Positions 35,090-48,953 are shown, counted from the stretch's first letter. The stretch is 64,000 bases of DNA from Ignavibacterium sp. (GCA_018335755.1 JAGXRK010000045.1:310001-374000), one strand, 5' to 3'. Notes: generated by a model from the letters alone, not told the origin. Numbers and translations are program-made.

Positions 35090-35741
35090 TTTTAATACCT
35101 GTTGCTGATAATATTAAACCGATTATAAAATTTATCACTGCAAAGAAGTATTTCCATAAAGGGCTGTATATAAATAAAAATAAAATTATTGTGCCGTAAA
35201 AACCAATGTTCAAATACCTCGCTGTTAACTTGTTGGGAAACAGGTCAAATAAAATGTGTGAACCATCAAGTGGTGGAATTGGTAATAGATTGAATGCGAA
35301 TAAAAACACATTAAAAAACACACCATACCATAAAATTTTAATAATTAGTCCCGAGGAAGCCGGTTGATAATTTACAAATATAGATAGTAGTATTGCGAAA
35401 ATAACTGCCAGTACCAAATTAGACAATGGACCTGCAAAAGAAACCAAGGCATCATCTTTTAACGGATTCTTAAAATTATTTCTGTTAACGGGAACCGGTT
35501 TTGCCCATCCGATTAATAAAAATCCTGATGCAAACGAAGCAAGCGGCATTAAAACTGAGCCTACTATATCAAGATGTTTAATGGGATTAAGAGTAAGTCT
35601 TCCTTCATTTTTTGCTGTGCTGTCACCCTTTTTAAAAGCACTGAAAGCGTGTGCAAGTTCGTGTACAGTTAAAGATAGAAGAAATATCGGGATGAACATC
35701 AAAAATGAAATAAGCCTTTCGCTGATTTGAATATTTTCCAA
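35082..35741 (-). CDS. Site-2 protease family (M50) membrane metalloprotease
   Basis: Intramembrane zinc protease of 219 residues: HELAH at 27-31 in the first helices (zinc ligands H27 and H31, E28 catalytic) and LLPIPPLDGSHIL with the third ligand D159. No PDZ domain, so it belongs to the short, SpoIVFB/YwhC-like group. Substrate unknown. It lies 3 bp from xerD and overlaps the lipoprotein gene. Confidence 0.9.
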   Translation of the reverse strand: MENIQISERLISFLMFIPIFLLSLTVHELAHAFSAFKKGDSTAKNEGRLTLNPIKHLDIVGSVLMPLASFASGFLLIGWAKPVPVNRNNFKNPLKDDALVSFAGPLSNLVLAVIFAILLSIFVNYQPASSGLIIKILWYGVFFNVFLFAFNLLPIPPLDGSHILFDLFPNKLTARYLNIGFYGTIILFLFIYSPLWKYFFAVINFIIGLILSATGIKID

Positions 35742-35744
35742 GCA

Positions 35745-36635
35745 TTAACCTCGCGGATGAAAATCTTTATGAACTTGTTTTATGTAATCCCTGTCAATAT
35801 GCGTATAAATCTGAGTTGTAGAAATATCCGCGTGACCCAGCATTTCCTGAACTGCTCTTAAATCAGCACCACCTTCAATAAGATGCGTAGCAAATGAATG
35901 TCTGAAAGTATGCGGATGCACTTCTTTTTCAATACCTGCCTGCTTTGAGTAATGGTCAATAATTTTCCAGATACCCATACGTGATAATTTAGTTCCTCTT
36001 GTATTCAGAAAAACTATGTTCTGACTTTTAAGTTTTTTTTCCAGAAGGGGCCTGGCTTTTTTCAGATATTCCTTAGTCCATTTTAAAGCACTTCTTCCAA
36101 TTGGCACCAGTCTCTCTTTTCCGCCTTTTCCAAATACTCGCAGTACTTCTTCATTAAAATACAGATCCGATATTTTGAGATGAAGCAACTCGGAAACTCT
36201 CAATCCGCAGGCATATAACACTTCCAGAATTGCTTTGTCTCTTAAGCCAAACCTATCTGAAATGTCCGGTGAGTCAAGTATTTTATCAATTTCATTTACA
36301 TTAAGCACAGCCGGCAGTTTTCGACTGAGTTTGGGCGGATTAATTTTATCAACCGGATTAGATGTTAAGTATTTGTTCTGGTGAAGATATGAGAAAAATC
36401 CTTTTACTGATGAGTGATACCTGGCTGCAGAGGTCGACGTTAATCCGCTGTCTTTCAGCACTTTGAAAAAACCAACAAGAATTTTTGAATCAACATCTGA
36501 AAAATCGTTAATACTTTTATTTTCCAGAAAGTTAATAAAGGATTTAATATCATTTTTATAAGAGGATAATGTGTTTTCTGAAAGATTTCGTTCCAGTTTA
36601 AGTACTGTTAAATATTCTTGTAAAAATTCTTTCAT
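35745..36635 (-). CDS. xerD: Tyrosine recombinase XerD
   Basis: Chromosome-dimer resolving recombinase, 296 residues. N-terminal SAM-like domain (about 1-90) and catalytic domain with R146 (GLRVSE), K170, H242-x-x-R245 (HPHTFRHSF), H268 (LGHADI) and Y277 (THI preceding), all present. ATG 36635 overlaps the preceding stop (TGATG); an in-frame GTG one codon earlier is less likely. Context is housekeeping, not a phage or integron. The partner XerC is not in this window. Confidence 0.93.
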   Translation of the reverse strand: MKEFLQEYLTVLKLERNLSENTLSSYKNDIKSFINFLENKSINDFSDVDSKILVGFFKVLKDSGLTSTSAARYHSSVKGFFSYLHQNKYLTSNPVDKINPPKLSRKLPAVLNVNEIDKILDSPDISDRFGLRDKAILEVLYACGLRVSELLHLKISDLYFNEEVLRVFGKGGKERLVPIGRSALKWTKEYLKKARPLLEKKLKSQNIVFLNTRGTKLSRMGIWKIIDHYSKQAGIEKEVHPHTFRHSFATHLIEGGADLRAVQEMLGHADISTTQIYTHIDRDYIKQVHKDFHPRG

Positions 36636-38830
36636 CACTTTGCATTTTCAGCAGAATTGTCTTTCTCCATTTCTTCCTGCTTAGGATACTTAATTCGTTT
36701 ATGGTACTGACCTAATAGAATAGTCTTAAATGAGTTTCTAATAACTGTAATATCCCTGAAAGTAATTGGAGCATCATCCAACTGACCTTCTTTAATGCGT
36801 CCGTTTATAATATTATTTATCATATTTTCAACCTTCTGCTGGTCCGGTTCGGTAATCGACCTGACTGCAGATTCACAGCCATCAGCAAGCATTACAATTG
36901 CAGTTTCTCTTGTATTCGGTTTTGGACCCGGATAACGAAAATCATCTGCATTAATATTTCCCTCGCCATACAATTCTTTAGCTTTTTCATAAAAGAAAGT
37001 AATTGTTGTTGTTCCGTGATGCATTGGAATAAAATCAACTATTTCAGCAGGCAGTTTTTCTTCAACTGCAAGATCTATACCTTCTTTAACATGACGAATA
37101 ATCATTTTAACACTTTCTTCAGGCTTAAGATCTTCGTGAATATTCTGATTACCCATTTGATTTTCCACAAAGCCAAGCGGAGTAATAGTTTTACCAATAT
37201 CATGATAGTAAGACCCTACCCTTGCAAGCAAGGGATTTGCTCCTATCTTTTCAGCCGCTGCTTCCGCAAGATTACCCATAATAAGTGAGTGATTAAATGT
37301 GCCCGGGGCTTTACGGGCAAGATCTCTCAGCATTGGCCTGTCAAAATTTGAAAGTTCCATCAGCGTTAAATCTGTAGTGATCTTAAAAAGCCTCTCGAAG
37401 AATATTAATAAACCATATGTAAGCACAGGGCTTATCAATGCATTGGAGCCTGCAAAGGCTGACTCAATAAGCATAGTTTCAACTGATGCAAATCTTTCAA
37501 GACCAAATGCAAGTATAGAAGCAAAGTAACCAATAAGAATGTAAGTAAAAGATCTGAAAATCTGTGTTCTGTTTTTTATATCACGAACCGTATAAACTGC
37601 AATTCCGCTGGCAATAAAATTCATTGTCATAAATGTATAATCATTACCACGCAGTGCACCTGTAATTAAGCATAAAATTACTGTTGTATAAAATCCTACC
37701 CTGGAATCGAAAACAATTGTAAATATCATTGCAGCTGCAGGAACAAAAATTAAAAAATGAATTGGAGCTTTTACCGAAAGCTGGCTTAATAAAAATGTTA
37801 CAAATGCAACGAAAATAAAAACAATAGCAATTAAAACAATTTTGGTGTTGTCGTAAAATATTTTTTTTCTAAAATAATAAAGGTATAAAGAGAGGATACC
37901 TATTAAAAAACCAATATGAATAAATTTACCCAATGCCTGAAGGAGCATACCTCCCCGACCTATTGTATTCCCTTTGGCTTCTTTGTATGACTCAATTTTC
38001 AGTTTAGCTTGTTTTGTTATTCTATCGTGCTTAGCTATGATCCTTTCGTTTTCATTTACTATACCTGAATATTTGGAAACGCTGTTTTTTGCCTGTTCAA
38101 TTTCAATGTTTGTAAGTAAAGTATCGTATGTAAGGTTGGGAAAAACAAAGCGCATTGCAAACTCAAGCACTGCATTTTCTGTTTCTGCATTATAATTAAA
38201 ATTACGAATTCCATTACGCACATCCCTTCTAGCCTGATCAAAAGGAATAAAATCAGAAATAGGTTCAATTCTATCAATATTTCCCTGACGGATTGCTATA
38301 CTGTCTTTTATCTTATTATCACTATCAATGCTAAGTATACCTGTTTTTTCTACATTATCAATTACTGAAACCAGACTGGAAAAAATATCTTTTAATCCGG
38401 CCCCTCTGCTTAGCATGTTTCTCTGCATTTTGCGGATGGTTAAAAACTTTTCAAATGATTTTGAACTGAGAAATGTCGGATTAATAGTATTCTCGTCATC
38501 ATTATTCAGGTTATCATCCATTACCTGAATCATATATGATGCATAGGATTGGAGTGAATCAACTCCTTTAGATTCTTCCCTTACAAAAACGGGATAAACA
38601 GATTCTTCAGCTGCTTTAACTTCTGTCAGATAGACTCCTTTATCTTTGATAATAGGAAAACTAAATGGTGCAATAAGATCATCGTGTATCCATATTATGC
38701 CTTCTGTTACCTCGTGCTCAATGGATTCACCTTTAGGGAACATTATTACAATAAGCACTACTGTAATCAGGCCAATAAGTATTTTTCTTTTGATTCCTTT
38801 TTTTGTATCAATATTTAAATATCCCTCCAT
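36635..38830 (-). CDS. PgpH-like 7TM-HD phosphodiesterase
   Basis: Membrane HD-domain protein of 731 residues resembling the c-di-AMP phosphodiesterase PgpH: a first helix, an extracytoplasmic 7TMR-HDED domain to about 300, seven helices, then a cytosolic HD domain with H543-D544 in YYHDIGK and conserved MHHGTTTITFFYEKA. HD metal ligands look intact. Role in second-messenger turnover is inferred from the family. It adjoins HAD and xerD with one-base overlaps at both ends. Confidence 0.9.
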   Translation of the reverse strand: MEGYLNIDTKKGIKRKILIGLITVVLIVIMFPKGESIEHEVTEGIIWIHDDLIAPFSFPIIKDKGVYLTEVKAAEESVYPVFVREESKGVDSLQSYASYMIQVMDDNLNNDDENTINPTFLSSKSFEKFLTIRKMQRNMLSRGAGLKDIFSSLVSVIDNVEKTGILSIDSDNKIKDSIAIRQGNIDRIEPISDFIPFDQARRDVRNGIRNFNYNAETENAVLEFAMRFVFPNLTYDTLLTNIEIEQAKNSVSKYSGIVNENERIIAKHDRITKQAKLKIESYKEAKGNTIGRGGMLLQALGKFIHIGFLIGILSLYLYYFRKKIFYDNTKIVLIAIVFIFVAFVTFLLSQLSVKAPIHFLIFVPAAAMIFTIVFDSRVGFYTTVILCLITGALRGNDYTFMTMNFIASGIAVYTVRDIKNRTQIFRSFTYILIGYFASILAFGLERFASVETMLIESAFAGSNALISPVLTYGLLIFFERLFKITTDLTLMELSNFDRPMLRDLARKAPGTFNHSLIMGNLAEAAAEKIGANPLLARVGSYYHDIGKTITPLGFVENQMGNQNIHEDLKPEESVKMIIRHVKEGIDLAVEEKLPAEIVDFIPMHHGTTTITFFYEKAKELYGEGNINADDFRYPGPKPNTRETAIVMLADGCESAVRSITEPDQQKVENMINNIINGRIKEGQLDDAPITFRDITVIRNSFKTILLGQYHKRIKYPKQEEMEKDNSAENAK

Positions 38831-39682
38831 CTAATTTCCTTTCTTGTATTTTAAGATAAGGTTGAGGAACTCGCCGGTTGCATCTTCATTGTTCGATTTT
38901 TTTGTTACATAATCAGAATTACGTTTCAGCTCAGCAACAGCATTATTAACTGCAACTTTAAAGGTTTTTCCTTTAAACATAGAAATATCGTTATACCAGT
39001 CGCCAACTACCGCAGCTTCACTTTCTAAAATATTTAGTGAATTTAAAAGCCGCTTTAAAGCATTTCCTTTTGTTGATCCGGATTTTCTGATTTCAAGATA
39101 GTAAATATTTTCGTGCGAATGTGAACGGTAAAAAGATGAAGAAACACCCAGCGTGAACGGAAAGCTCATTTTATCCCTGATAAATGAAACTGATGGCCTG
39201 TTATCGCCGGCAAAAAAAACTTCAAGGGTTTTATCATTGTATTCATCATAAGAATTAACTTCCTTGAACAGTGCGCCAAATTTATCAGTAATTTGTGGTA
39301 TAATTGAATTTCCATCCGTATAATAAATTGCATCAGCATGACATAAAGCTGCGTTTATAAGATATTTTTCTGAAAGTTCCAGAGCTTTTTTAACATGATG
39401 TTTACGCAAGAAAGACTCATAAAGAATTGTATTGTCTTTAATATTTTTTATCAAAGCACCATCAAGTGAAATTACAGGTAAATTGATATCAAGTTCCTCA
39501 GCATATTTGGTAATTGCCGAATGAAGTCTTCCTGATGCAAAAGAGAATCGGACATCGAATCTTTTTAATTCCTTTACAAGAGCTTTTGTTTCCTCACCAA
39601 TCTTTCCATCATCATTAAGTAATGTACCGTCAACATCAAATACTACGAGTTTAATATTTTTTAAGATTTTTGAAAATAACAT
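38831..39682 (-). CDS. HAD-superfamily Cof-type phosphatase
   Basis: A 283-residue haloacid dehalogenase-like hydrolase: nucleophile motif FDVDGTLLND with D16 and D18, a mid-chain lysine motif, and motif IV AVVGDWYNDISMF. The large C2B cap in the middle is typical of Cof-type phosphatases that act on sugar or flavin-type phosphates; the substrate is not visible. It sits between the symporter gene and the HD protein. Confidence 0.88.
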   Translation of the reverse strand: MLFSKILKNIKLVVFDVDGTLLNDDGKIGEETKALVKELKRFDVRFSFASGRLHSAITKYAEELDINLPVISLDGALIKNIKDNTILYESFLRKHHVKKALELSEKYLINAALCHADAIYYTDGNSIIPQITDKFGALFKEVNSYDEYNDKTLEVFFAGDNRPSVSFIRDKMSFPFTLGVSSSFYRSHSHENIYYLEIRKSGSTKGNALKRLLNSLNILESEAAVVGDWYNDISMFKGKTFKVAVNNAVAELKRNSDYVTKKSNNEDATGEFLNLILKYKKGN

Positions 39683-39683
39683 A

Positions 39684-41432
39684 TTACTTGATTACCGTTT
39701 TCCACCCTTTATCGGACAGATTTTTATAAATAATGTAAATCGAAACAATGGAAGCAGAAAAGTAAATAATTGATATTAAAAAATCGCCGAATAATAGTTT
39801 TCCTGTTCCAAATAAAATTGAATAAACTAAAATAACGCCAAATAACCAGTTAAGAAACATACTCAGGAAACCTGAATCACTTTTAATGTGCGGTAATTTA
39901 TCCGATACTTTTCGCCAGAATGCACCGCCGGGGTGAACTTTTTCATAAAAGCTGAAAAGTACTTTTTCATCAACGGGTTTAGTAAGAAAAGTTACAGTTA
40001 ACCATACAACTGTGGTAATTGGAACTATTATAAAAAGTGTATCAGGAAATTTTACTTCCAGTTGAAGAAGAACAGGATATACTATAAACGGAGTAATCAT
40101 AGCTGAAATTTCGGACCAGGCATTTATTCTCCACCAGAACCATCTTAAAATAAGAACTAATCCCACTCCTGCGCCGCATTCCATAATAAACTCCCAGGCA
40201 CCGGAAATTCTATTGATAAAAAGTGTTACAATTACTGAAACGATCATCAGTCCTACTGTGCTTAAACGTGAAATGAGAACATAATGTTTTTCATCTTTGC
40301 CTTTATTTATAAACCTCTGATAAAAATCATTAACTATATATGATGTTCCCCAATTAAGATGTGTTGCTATTGTACTCATATATGCAGCAAAGAAAGCAGC
40401 CACTAACAATCCTTTCAAGCCAACGGGAAGAAAATCATTTATTGCATAAATAAATCCTAAGCCTGTATTTCCTCCCTGAAGTTCAGGATAAAGAATTAAT
40501 GTACAAAGTCCGACTATAATCCACGGCCAAGGTCTAATAGCATAATGAGCAACCTGGAAAAATAAAGTGGCAAATAATGAATGCTTTTCATCCTTAGCCG
40601 ACATCATTCGTTGTGCAACGTATCCTCCTCCGCCAGGTTCAGCGCCTGGATACCATGATGCCCACCAGATAATTCCGATATAGGCAAGAAAAGATGATAT
40701 AGTTAATGCGAAAGCTCCGGTTGCATCGCCAACCGAATTTACTTCTGGAAAAAACTCAAAAGCAAATGCTGGCAGGCTGTTTTGTAAACCCTGCATGCCA
40801 CCTATCTGAGGAGAATTAACTACCAGTATGGCAAGTATAATACAGCCGGCCATAGCAATTATAAATTGAAAAGCATCGGTAATTACAACGCCCCATAATC
40901 CTGAAAGAGCTGAGTAGCCGGCAACTAAAAGCATACAAAGAAAAACATAAAGCATTACTTCGGATTCAGGAACTCCGAATATTCCATGAATAATTGAAGC
41001 CATTGCTTTATTCACCCACCCCATAATTATAACATTCATAAACAGACCAAGATATAAAGCACGAAACCCTCGTAAAAACTTTGCCGGTTTGCCGGAGTAG
41101 CGAAACTCGGCAAACTCAACCTCGGTCATTATTCCTGCTCTTCTCCAGAGTTTCGCAAAAAAGAAAACCGTTAACATACCTCCAAAAACAAAATTCCACC
41201 AAATCCAGTTACCTGCAATTCCATTTTTAGAGACGAGTTCTGTTACTGCTAGGGGAGTATCAGCAGCAAAAGTAGTAGCAACCATTGAAATTCCGGCAAG
41301 ATACCAGGGCAGATTTCTTCCTGAAAGGAAAAACTCACTAGTACTCTTTCCTGCACGCTTTGAATAAATGATTGCAATAGCAACTGAAATTATGAAATAA
41401 AATATCAGGATAAGATAGTCGATAAGATGCAA
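39684..41432 (-). CDS. Sodium:solute symporter family transporter
   Basis: SSS-family transporter of 582 residues with the LeuT-type core: repeated helices, the RRAGIMTEVEFAEFRYSGKPAKFLRGFRALYLG segment after the second helix, and GLLVAAFFAAYMSTIATHLNWGTSY that matches the sodium-site helix. C-terminal helices exceed the usual 13, in the range of long family members. Substrate not determined; sugars or solutes are possible. It follows the ClC gene by about 70 bp and precedes a HAD phosphatase. Confidence 0.86.
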   Translation of the reverse strand: MHLIDYLILIFYFIISVAIAIIYSKRAGKSTSEFFLSGRNLPWYLAGISMVATTFAADTPLAVTELVSKNGIAGNWIWWNFVFGGMLTVFFFAKLWRRAGIMTEVEFAEFRYSGKPAKFLRGFRALYLGLFMNVIIMGWVNKAMASIIHGIFGVPESEVMLYVFLCMLLVAGYSALSGLWGVVITDAFQFIIAMAGCIILAILVVNSPQIGGMQGLQNSLPAFAFEFFPEVNSVGDATGAFALTISSFLAYIGIIWWASWYPGAEPGGGGYVAQRMMSAKDEKHSLFATLFFQVAHYAIRPWPWIIVGLCTLILYPELQGGNTGLGFIYAINDFLPVGLKGLLVAAFFAAYMSTIATHLNWGTSYIVNDFYQRFINKGKDEKHYVLISRLSTVGLMIVSVIVTLFINRISGAWEFIMECGAGVGLVLILRWFWWRINAWSEISAMITPFIVYPVLLQLEVKFPDTLFIIVPITTVVWLTVTFLTKPVDEKVLFSFYEKVHPGGAFWRKVSDKLPHIKSDSGFLSMFLNWLFGVILVYSILFGTGKLLFGDFLISIIYFSASIVSIYIIYKNLSDKGWKTVIK

Positions 41433-41501
41433 TTCAATCTCCTCTATTATTATTCAGTTATTAAACTGAAAAAACTTTTTCTAAAGTTAAATGAATACTG
41501 T

Positions 41502-43631
41502 TTATACTCTTTTAATTTTTTCAATGGTCTCAGGTTTACCTAGCACCAGCAATTTGTCTCCGGGTTCAAGAATTAAATCGGGAGATGGAAATTCACCCGG
41601 CCGACTGCCCTTTTCCTTCAATTGACTTTCAGGATGATGCACAACCAATATTTCGAGCTGGTACTTGTTGCGTATATCAATTTCTTTTATTGATTTCCCA
41701 ACCCAGGATAAAGGAGTTTCGATTTCACATAAATGCATTCCACCAAGTACCTCAATTGAACGGGAGTCCTCAGTAGAATCTAATAAAGAACTGAATCCGC
41801 CGGTTAAATCTTCCTGAAAAATTCTTTTATTATAAGCATTAATTACAGCACTCTTTGAAACGTATCCTATTACTTTTTTCTCTTGTGAGTTGTTGCAAAC
41901 AGCAATATGATCTTTTTCCACTCTGCCAAAAATGTGCATTATTAAATCAAGGTTGTCATCAGGCAGAACAAACGGTATATGAGTATTTGCTACATCACTA
42001 GCTATTAAAGTAGAAGATGATGATTCCATATCAATTAATAAATTACGAATATCATTTAACTCAACTGAGCCAACGTAAGAGTTTCTTTCGTCAACCACGA
42101 TTGCAAAATGATTTTTACCGCTTAATAAACTTGTAATTACTTCTGAGAAAGGAGCGTTTCTCGCTATTAATGACGGATCCTTCTCCATTACACCGCTGAC
42201 TAAAATTGTCCGTAGAAGATTCACCTCTCTCTTATCGTGAATGTTAATTCCCTTACTTTCAAGTACAGCTGATTCAATGGATTTTTTTGCAATCTGATTA
42301 GATAAAAGAACTGAAATTATACTGGCAATCATTAAGGGAGGGATAATCAGATAATTATTTGTAAACTCAAAGATCATTAGTATTGCTGTAATCGGCATGT
42401 GAGTAATTCCGGAAAGCATGGCTCCCATTCCAACCAATGCATAAGCACCGGGAGATGCTGTCCATTCAGGAAAAAGCATATTAGCAATAATACCCCAGGA
42501 AGCGCCAAGCAGTGCACCAAAGTATAGTGATGGACCAAATACGCCACCGGAACCACCAGAACCAAGCGTAAACGAGGTTGCTATCATTTTAGCAATAAGA
42601 AGAATCAATAATATTTTTAACTCTAAATTATTCCAAATTGCATCGTTAATAGTTTCATACCCTACACCAAAAACCTGCGGCAGAAATATACCAATTAGGC
42701 CAACACCCAATCCGCCTAATGCTGGTTTAAGCCATAAGGGGAGTTTTGAAGATTCAAAATATTTTCTTGTATTTAGAAACAACCTGATAAAAGCAACTGA
42801 AACTAATCCTGCAACTATACCAAGTCCCGCATATAATAATAGTTCCCTTGCATCAAGCATATCGTAAGACGGTACAATGAATGCCGGGTAATCTCCCAGA
42901 TAATAGCGGGAAACAACGGTTGCAACTACAGAGGAAATAATTATTGGAGGCATATTAACAACACGCAAATCAGCGACAATAATTTCAATGGCAAAAATTG
43001 CACCTGCGATTGGTGCATTAAATGTTGCAGAGATTCCGGCAGCAGCACCGCATGCAAGAAACGTCCGTAATTGCCTTGTGTTTACCTTAAGAAGCTGCCC
43101 TATAGCTGAACCAATTGCAGCACCAATATGTACGATAGGACCTTCTCTTCCGGCAGACCCTCCTGAACCTAAGGTTATTGCCGATGTTATAGCTTTAGCA
43201 ATGAAAACTCTGAAGCGTATAATACCACCTTTTGTTGCGAAGGCCTCCATTACCTCCGGAACACCTGAACCTTTAACTTCAGGAGCTATACGTGTAATTA
43301 TTAGTCCAATTAAAAGTCCTCCAATAACAGGAACAATTAATCTTATCCACCAGGGAATTTGATATAGTATTGCTGTTTCATAACTATCTGTGGAGAAGAA
43401 GAGATGATAGGAAAGTTTATAAATATAACGGAAGAAAATAGCGCCATAAGCACCGAGAACACCTATTATAACCGCAGTAATTAATAAAAATATTTGGCCG
43501 CTTTTTCTGAAAAGAAAAGGTTTACTATCACCATAGATTTCATCAAGTGAATCTTTCCCTGTAATAAAATCAAAGTTTATGCGCTGGATATAATTTCTTA
43601 ATCTGTTAAGATTTTCTAAAAAGAATTTCAT
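41502..43631 (-). CDS. ClC chloride channel/transporter with CBS pair and RCK-C domain
   Basis: Chloride channel-family protein, about 709 residues. Selectivity motifs are GSGVP (121-125), GSGGSAGREGP with the gating glutamate E163, and GSGGSGGVFGPS; the Tyr of the central site is in TNNYLIIPP. The internal proton glutamate position (second E of the E. coli EE pair) is I217 here, with E216 kept. Two CBS domains and a TrkA-C/RCK-C-like domain follow. ATG 43631 is preferred over a TTG one codon earlier. Confidence 0.88.
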   Translation of the reverse strand: MKFFLENLNRLRNYIQRINFDFITGKDSLDEIYGDSKPFLFRKSGQIFLLITAVIIGVLGAYGAIFFRYIYKLSYHLFFSTDSYETAILYQIPWWIRLIVPVIGGLLIGLIITRIAPEVKGSGVPEVMEAFATKGGIIRFRVFIAKAITSAITLGSGGSAGREGPIVHIGAAIGSAIGQLLKVNTRQLRTFLACGAAAGISATFNAPIAGAIFAIEIIVADLRVVNMPPIIISSVVATVVSRYYLGDYPAFIVPSYDMLDARELLLYAGLGIVAGLVSVAFIRLFLNTRKYFESSKLPLWLKPALGGLGVGLIGIFLPQVFGVGYETINDAIWNNLELKILLILLIAKMIATSFTLGSGGSGGVFGPSLYFGALLGASWGIIANMLFPEWTASPGAYALVGMGAMLSGITHMPITAILMIFEFTNNYLIIPPLMIASIISVLLSNQIAKKSIESAVLESKGINIHDKREVNLLRTILVSGVMEKDPSLIARNAPFSEVITSLLSGKNHFAIVVDERNSYVGSVELNDIRNLLIDMESSSSTLIASDVANTHIPFVLPDDNLDLIMHIFGRVEKDHIAVCNNSQEKKVIGYVSKSAVINAYNKRIFQEDLTGGFSSLLDSTEDSRSIEVLGGMHLCEIETPLSWVGKSIKEIDIRNKYQLEILVVHHPESQLKEKGSRPGEFPSPDLILEPGDKLLVLGKPETIEKIKRV

Positions 43632-43703
43632 CAATTAAATATCATTTGAAATAAAATTTTAATACGCTGCAAAAGAACTTATTAAATATATTAAAATACT
43701 TTT

Positions 43704-45146
43704 CTAAAATTCTCTTTCATTATACTTAGAAAGCAATCCTCCTATTACCAGGGTTGCAATAACCCCGACAAAAGTAAACCAGGTCCAGGCAACTAATTTT
43801 AGAGAAATAACGGTTATCATTATAAATATTCCGGTTACAAAACCCGCCAGAGCATCTTCCTGTTTCGATTTTTTAAAAAGGATACCAAGTAAAAAAGTGC
43901 CAAGCAGTCCGCCATATGTAAATGAAGCTATGCTTAATGCAATTTCAACTACTGCCTGAGAACTTTCTTTAAAGAAAAATGCAGAAAGCACTAGTAAAAA
44001 TCCAAACATAATTGTGAATAAACGGGAAATGCGGAGTTTCTGCTGATCGTTAAGATCTCTTTTCGTTAATGGTAAATATAAATCCATCATTAAGGAAGAT
44101 GAAAGTGAACTCATTGATCCGGCAAGAGTTGACATTGCTGCTGCAAGCAGGGCAGCTATAATAATTCCTGTTAATCCTATTGGCAGAACTTCAATTATAA
44201 ATTTCGGAAATATTTCATCTGACCTTAAATCCATTGGACCATAAAAAGCATAAAGTAAAACACCAAGCAGCAGAAAAACAGCAAACTGCATAATTACTAT
44301 AACTCCGCTTCCAATAATTGCTTTCTGACTTCCTCTCAAATCCTTAATTGCCAGTAATCGTTGAACTACCAGTTGATCAGTGCCGTGCGAAGCCATGGAT
44401 AAAAATGCCCCGCCGATCAATCCTCCTATTAACGTGTATGGCTGAGCAAAGAATCCTGCAAATCCATTATCAAATCCCCAATTAATTAGCCTTAGCTTTT
44501 CAGAAATTGAAGTTCTGCTCAGTGTTGAAGATAGCGAATCCGGTAAAAGATTAATAATAAAAATTCCAGCTATAATTGCTCCGCCAATGTAAATACTCAT
44601 TTGAATGACATCTACCCAGATAATACCTTTGATTCCACCTGTGTAGGTATAAACAAGTGAAACGACTGCAACAATAACAATTGCAATCATCGGGTCTATA
44701 TTGAGCATAAGATAAATTGGAATTGCTGTTGCAAATAATCTCACTCCATCGGCAGCGGTTCTTGTAAAAATAAAAACTACAGAAGCAAATGATCTGGTTT
44801 TACCGCCAAATCTAGTTTCAAGAAATGTATAAGCAGTTTTTAGATTTCCTTTATTGTATTCAGGCAGCAGAACTGTGGCAACAACAATTCTGCCGAGCAA
44901 GTATCCAATAGTAACCTGTATAAAATTAAGATTGGTTAAATACGCAAGTCCGGGAATGGAAATAAAAGTTAATGCGCTTGTTTCAGCGGCAACAATTGAA
45001 AAGCATACTGCCCACCAGGGAATTTTTTGTGAACCGGTAAAATAATCCTGGATTGATTTTTGTTTTCCGCCGGACACAATTCCGAAAATTGCAACTCCAA
45101 CCAGGTAAGCTGCTATGATCACATAATCAACTACAGCAGCTTCCAA
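43704..45146 (-). CDS. Sodium:solute symporter (SSS family)
   Basis: A 480-residue transporter with the SSS pattern: VDYVIIAAYLVGVAIFGIVSGGKQKSIQDYFTG, then GIKGIIWVDVIQMSIYIGG and ALLAAAMSTLAGSMSSLSSSLMMDLYLP with the Ser/Thr-rich sodium-site helix. Resembles the SLC5-like putative sodium-iodide/solute group; substrate unknown. It is second of the two symporters in the window and is not close in sequence to the one at 39684. Confidence 0.86.
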   Translation of the reverse strand: MEAAVVDYVIIAAYLVGVAIFGIVSGGKQKSIQDYFTGSQKIPWWAVCFSIVAAETSALTFISIPGLAYLTNLNFIQVTIGYLLGRIVVATVLLPEYNKGNLKTAYTFLETRFGGKTRSFASVVFIFTRTAADGVRLFATAIPIYLMLNIDPMIAIVIVAVVSLVYTYTGGIKGIIWVDVIQMSIYIGGAIIAGIFIINLLPDSLSSTLSRTSISEKLRLINWGFDNGFAGFFAQPYTLIGGLIGGAFLSMASHGTDQLVVQRLLAIKDLRGSQKAIIGSGVIVIMQFAVFLLLGVLLYAFYGPMDLRSDEIFPKFIIEVLPIGLTGIIIAALLAAAMSTLAGSMSSLSSSLMMDLYLPLTKRDLNDQQKLRISRLFTIMFGFLLVLSAFFFKESSQAVVEIALSIASFTYGGLLGTFLLGILFKKSKQEDALAGFVTGIFIMITVISLKLVAWTWFTFVGVIATLVIGGLLSKYNEREF

Positions 45147-45149
45147 ACG

Positions 45150-45497
45150 CTATACTCCTTTCAATTCTTCTACCGCCTGTTGAACATTTTCTGTTACAGG
45201 CAGAACTCTATCGAGCTGAGTTATTTTAATTAAAGAAAAAACTTTTTCCGATGGTGATGAAATTCTGATTTTGCCATTGTTTGATGAAAGAATTCTGTTT
45301 GCAACAAGAATTGCACTTAAACCTGAAGAATCGCAGCTTTCCACTTCACTCAAATCAATTATAAGCTTATTAACACCCTCTACTTTTAGCAGAACTGTAA
45401 ATTCACCTTTAAGCAAGCCCGAGATATTTGTATCTAATCTTTTTTCATTCAATTTGAAGATAGTAATATCACCTATTTTTTTGGTTTCAAAATTCAT
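45150..45497 (-). CDS. STAS-domain anti-sigma factor antagonist
   Basis: A 115-residue single STAS domain, like SpoIIAA/RsbV: INKLIIDLSEVESCDSSGLSAILVANRIL, in which the phosphorylatable serine lies in CDSSGLS (S57/S58). Such proteins bind a partner kinase/anti-sigma factor in a partner switch, but no kinase or phosphatase is nearby. GAGG lies upstream of the ATG. It lies 3 bp from the symporter, so they are probably cotranscribed; a regulatory link is inferred. Confidence 0.87.
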   Translation of the reverse strand: MNFETKKIGDITIFKLNEKRLDTNISGLLKGEFTVLLKVEGVNKLIIDLSEVESCDSSGLSAILVANRILSSNNGKIRISSPSEKVFSLIKITQLDRVLPVTENVQQAVEELKGV

Positions 45498-45506
45498 GAA
45501 ACATCC

Positions 45507-48941
<3,435 letters not shown>

Positions 48942-48953
48942 TGTTATATCTTT

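Noticed and set aside
35745..36635. Phage or integron integrase
   Set aside because: It matches housekeeping XerD, lies in a normal gene run and no phage genes or attachment sites are nearby.
44854..45045. Small plus-strand frame opposite the symporter gene
   Set aside because: Antisense shadow without start signals.
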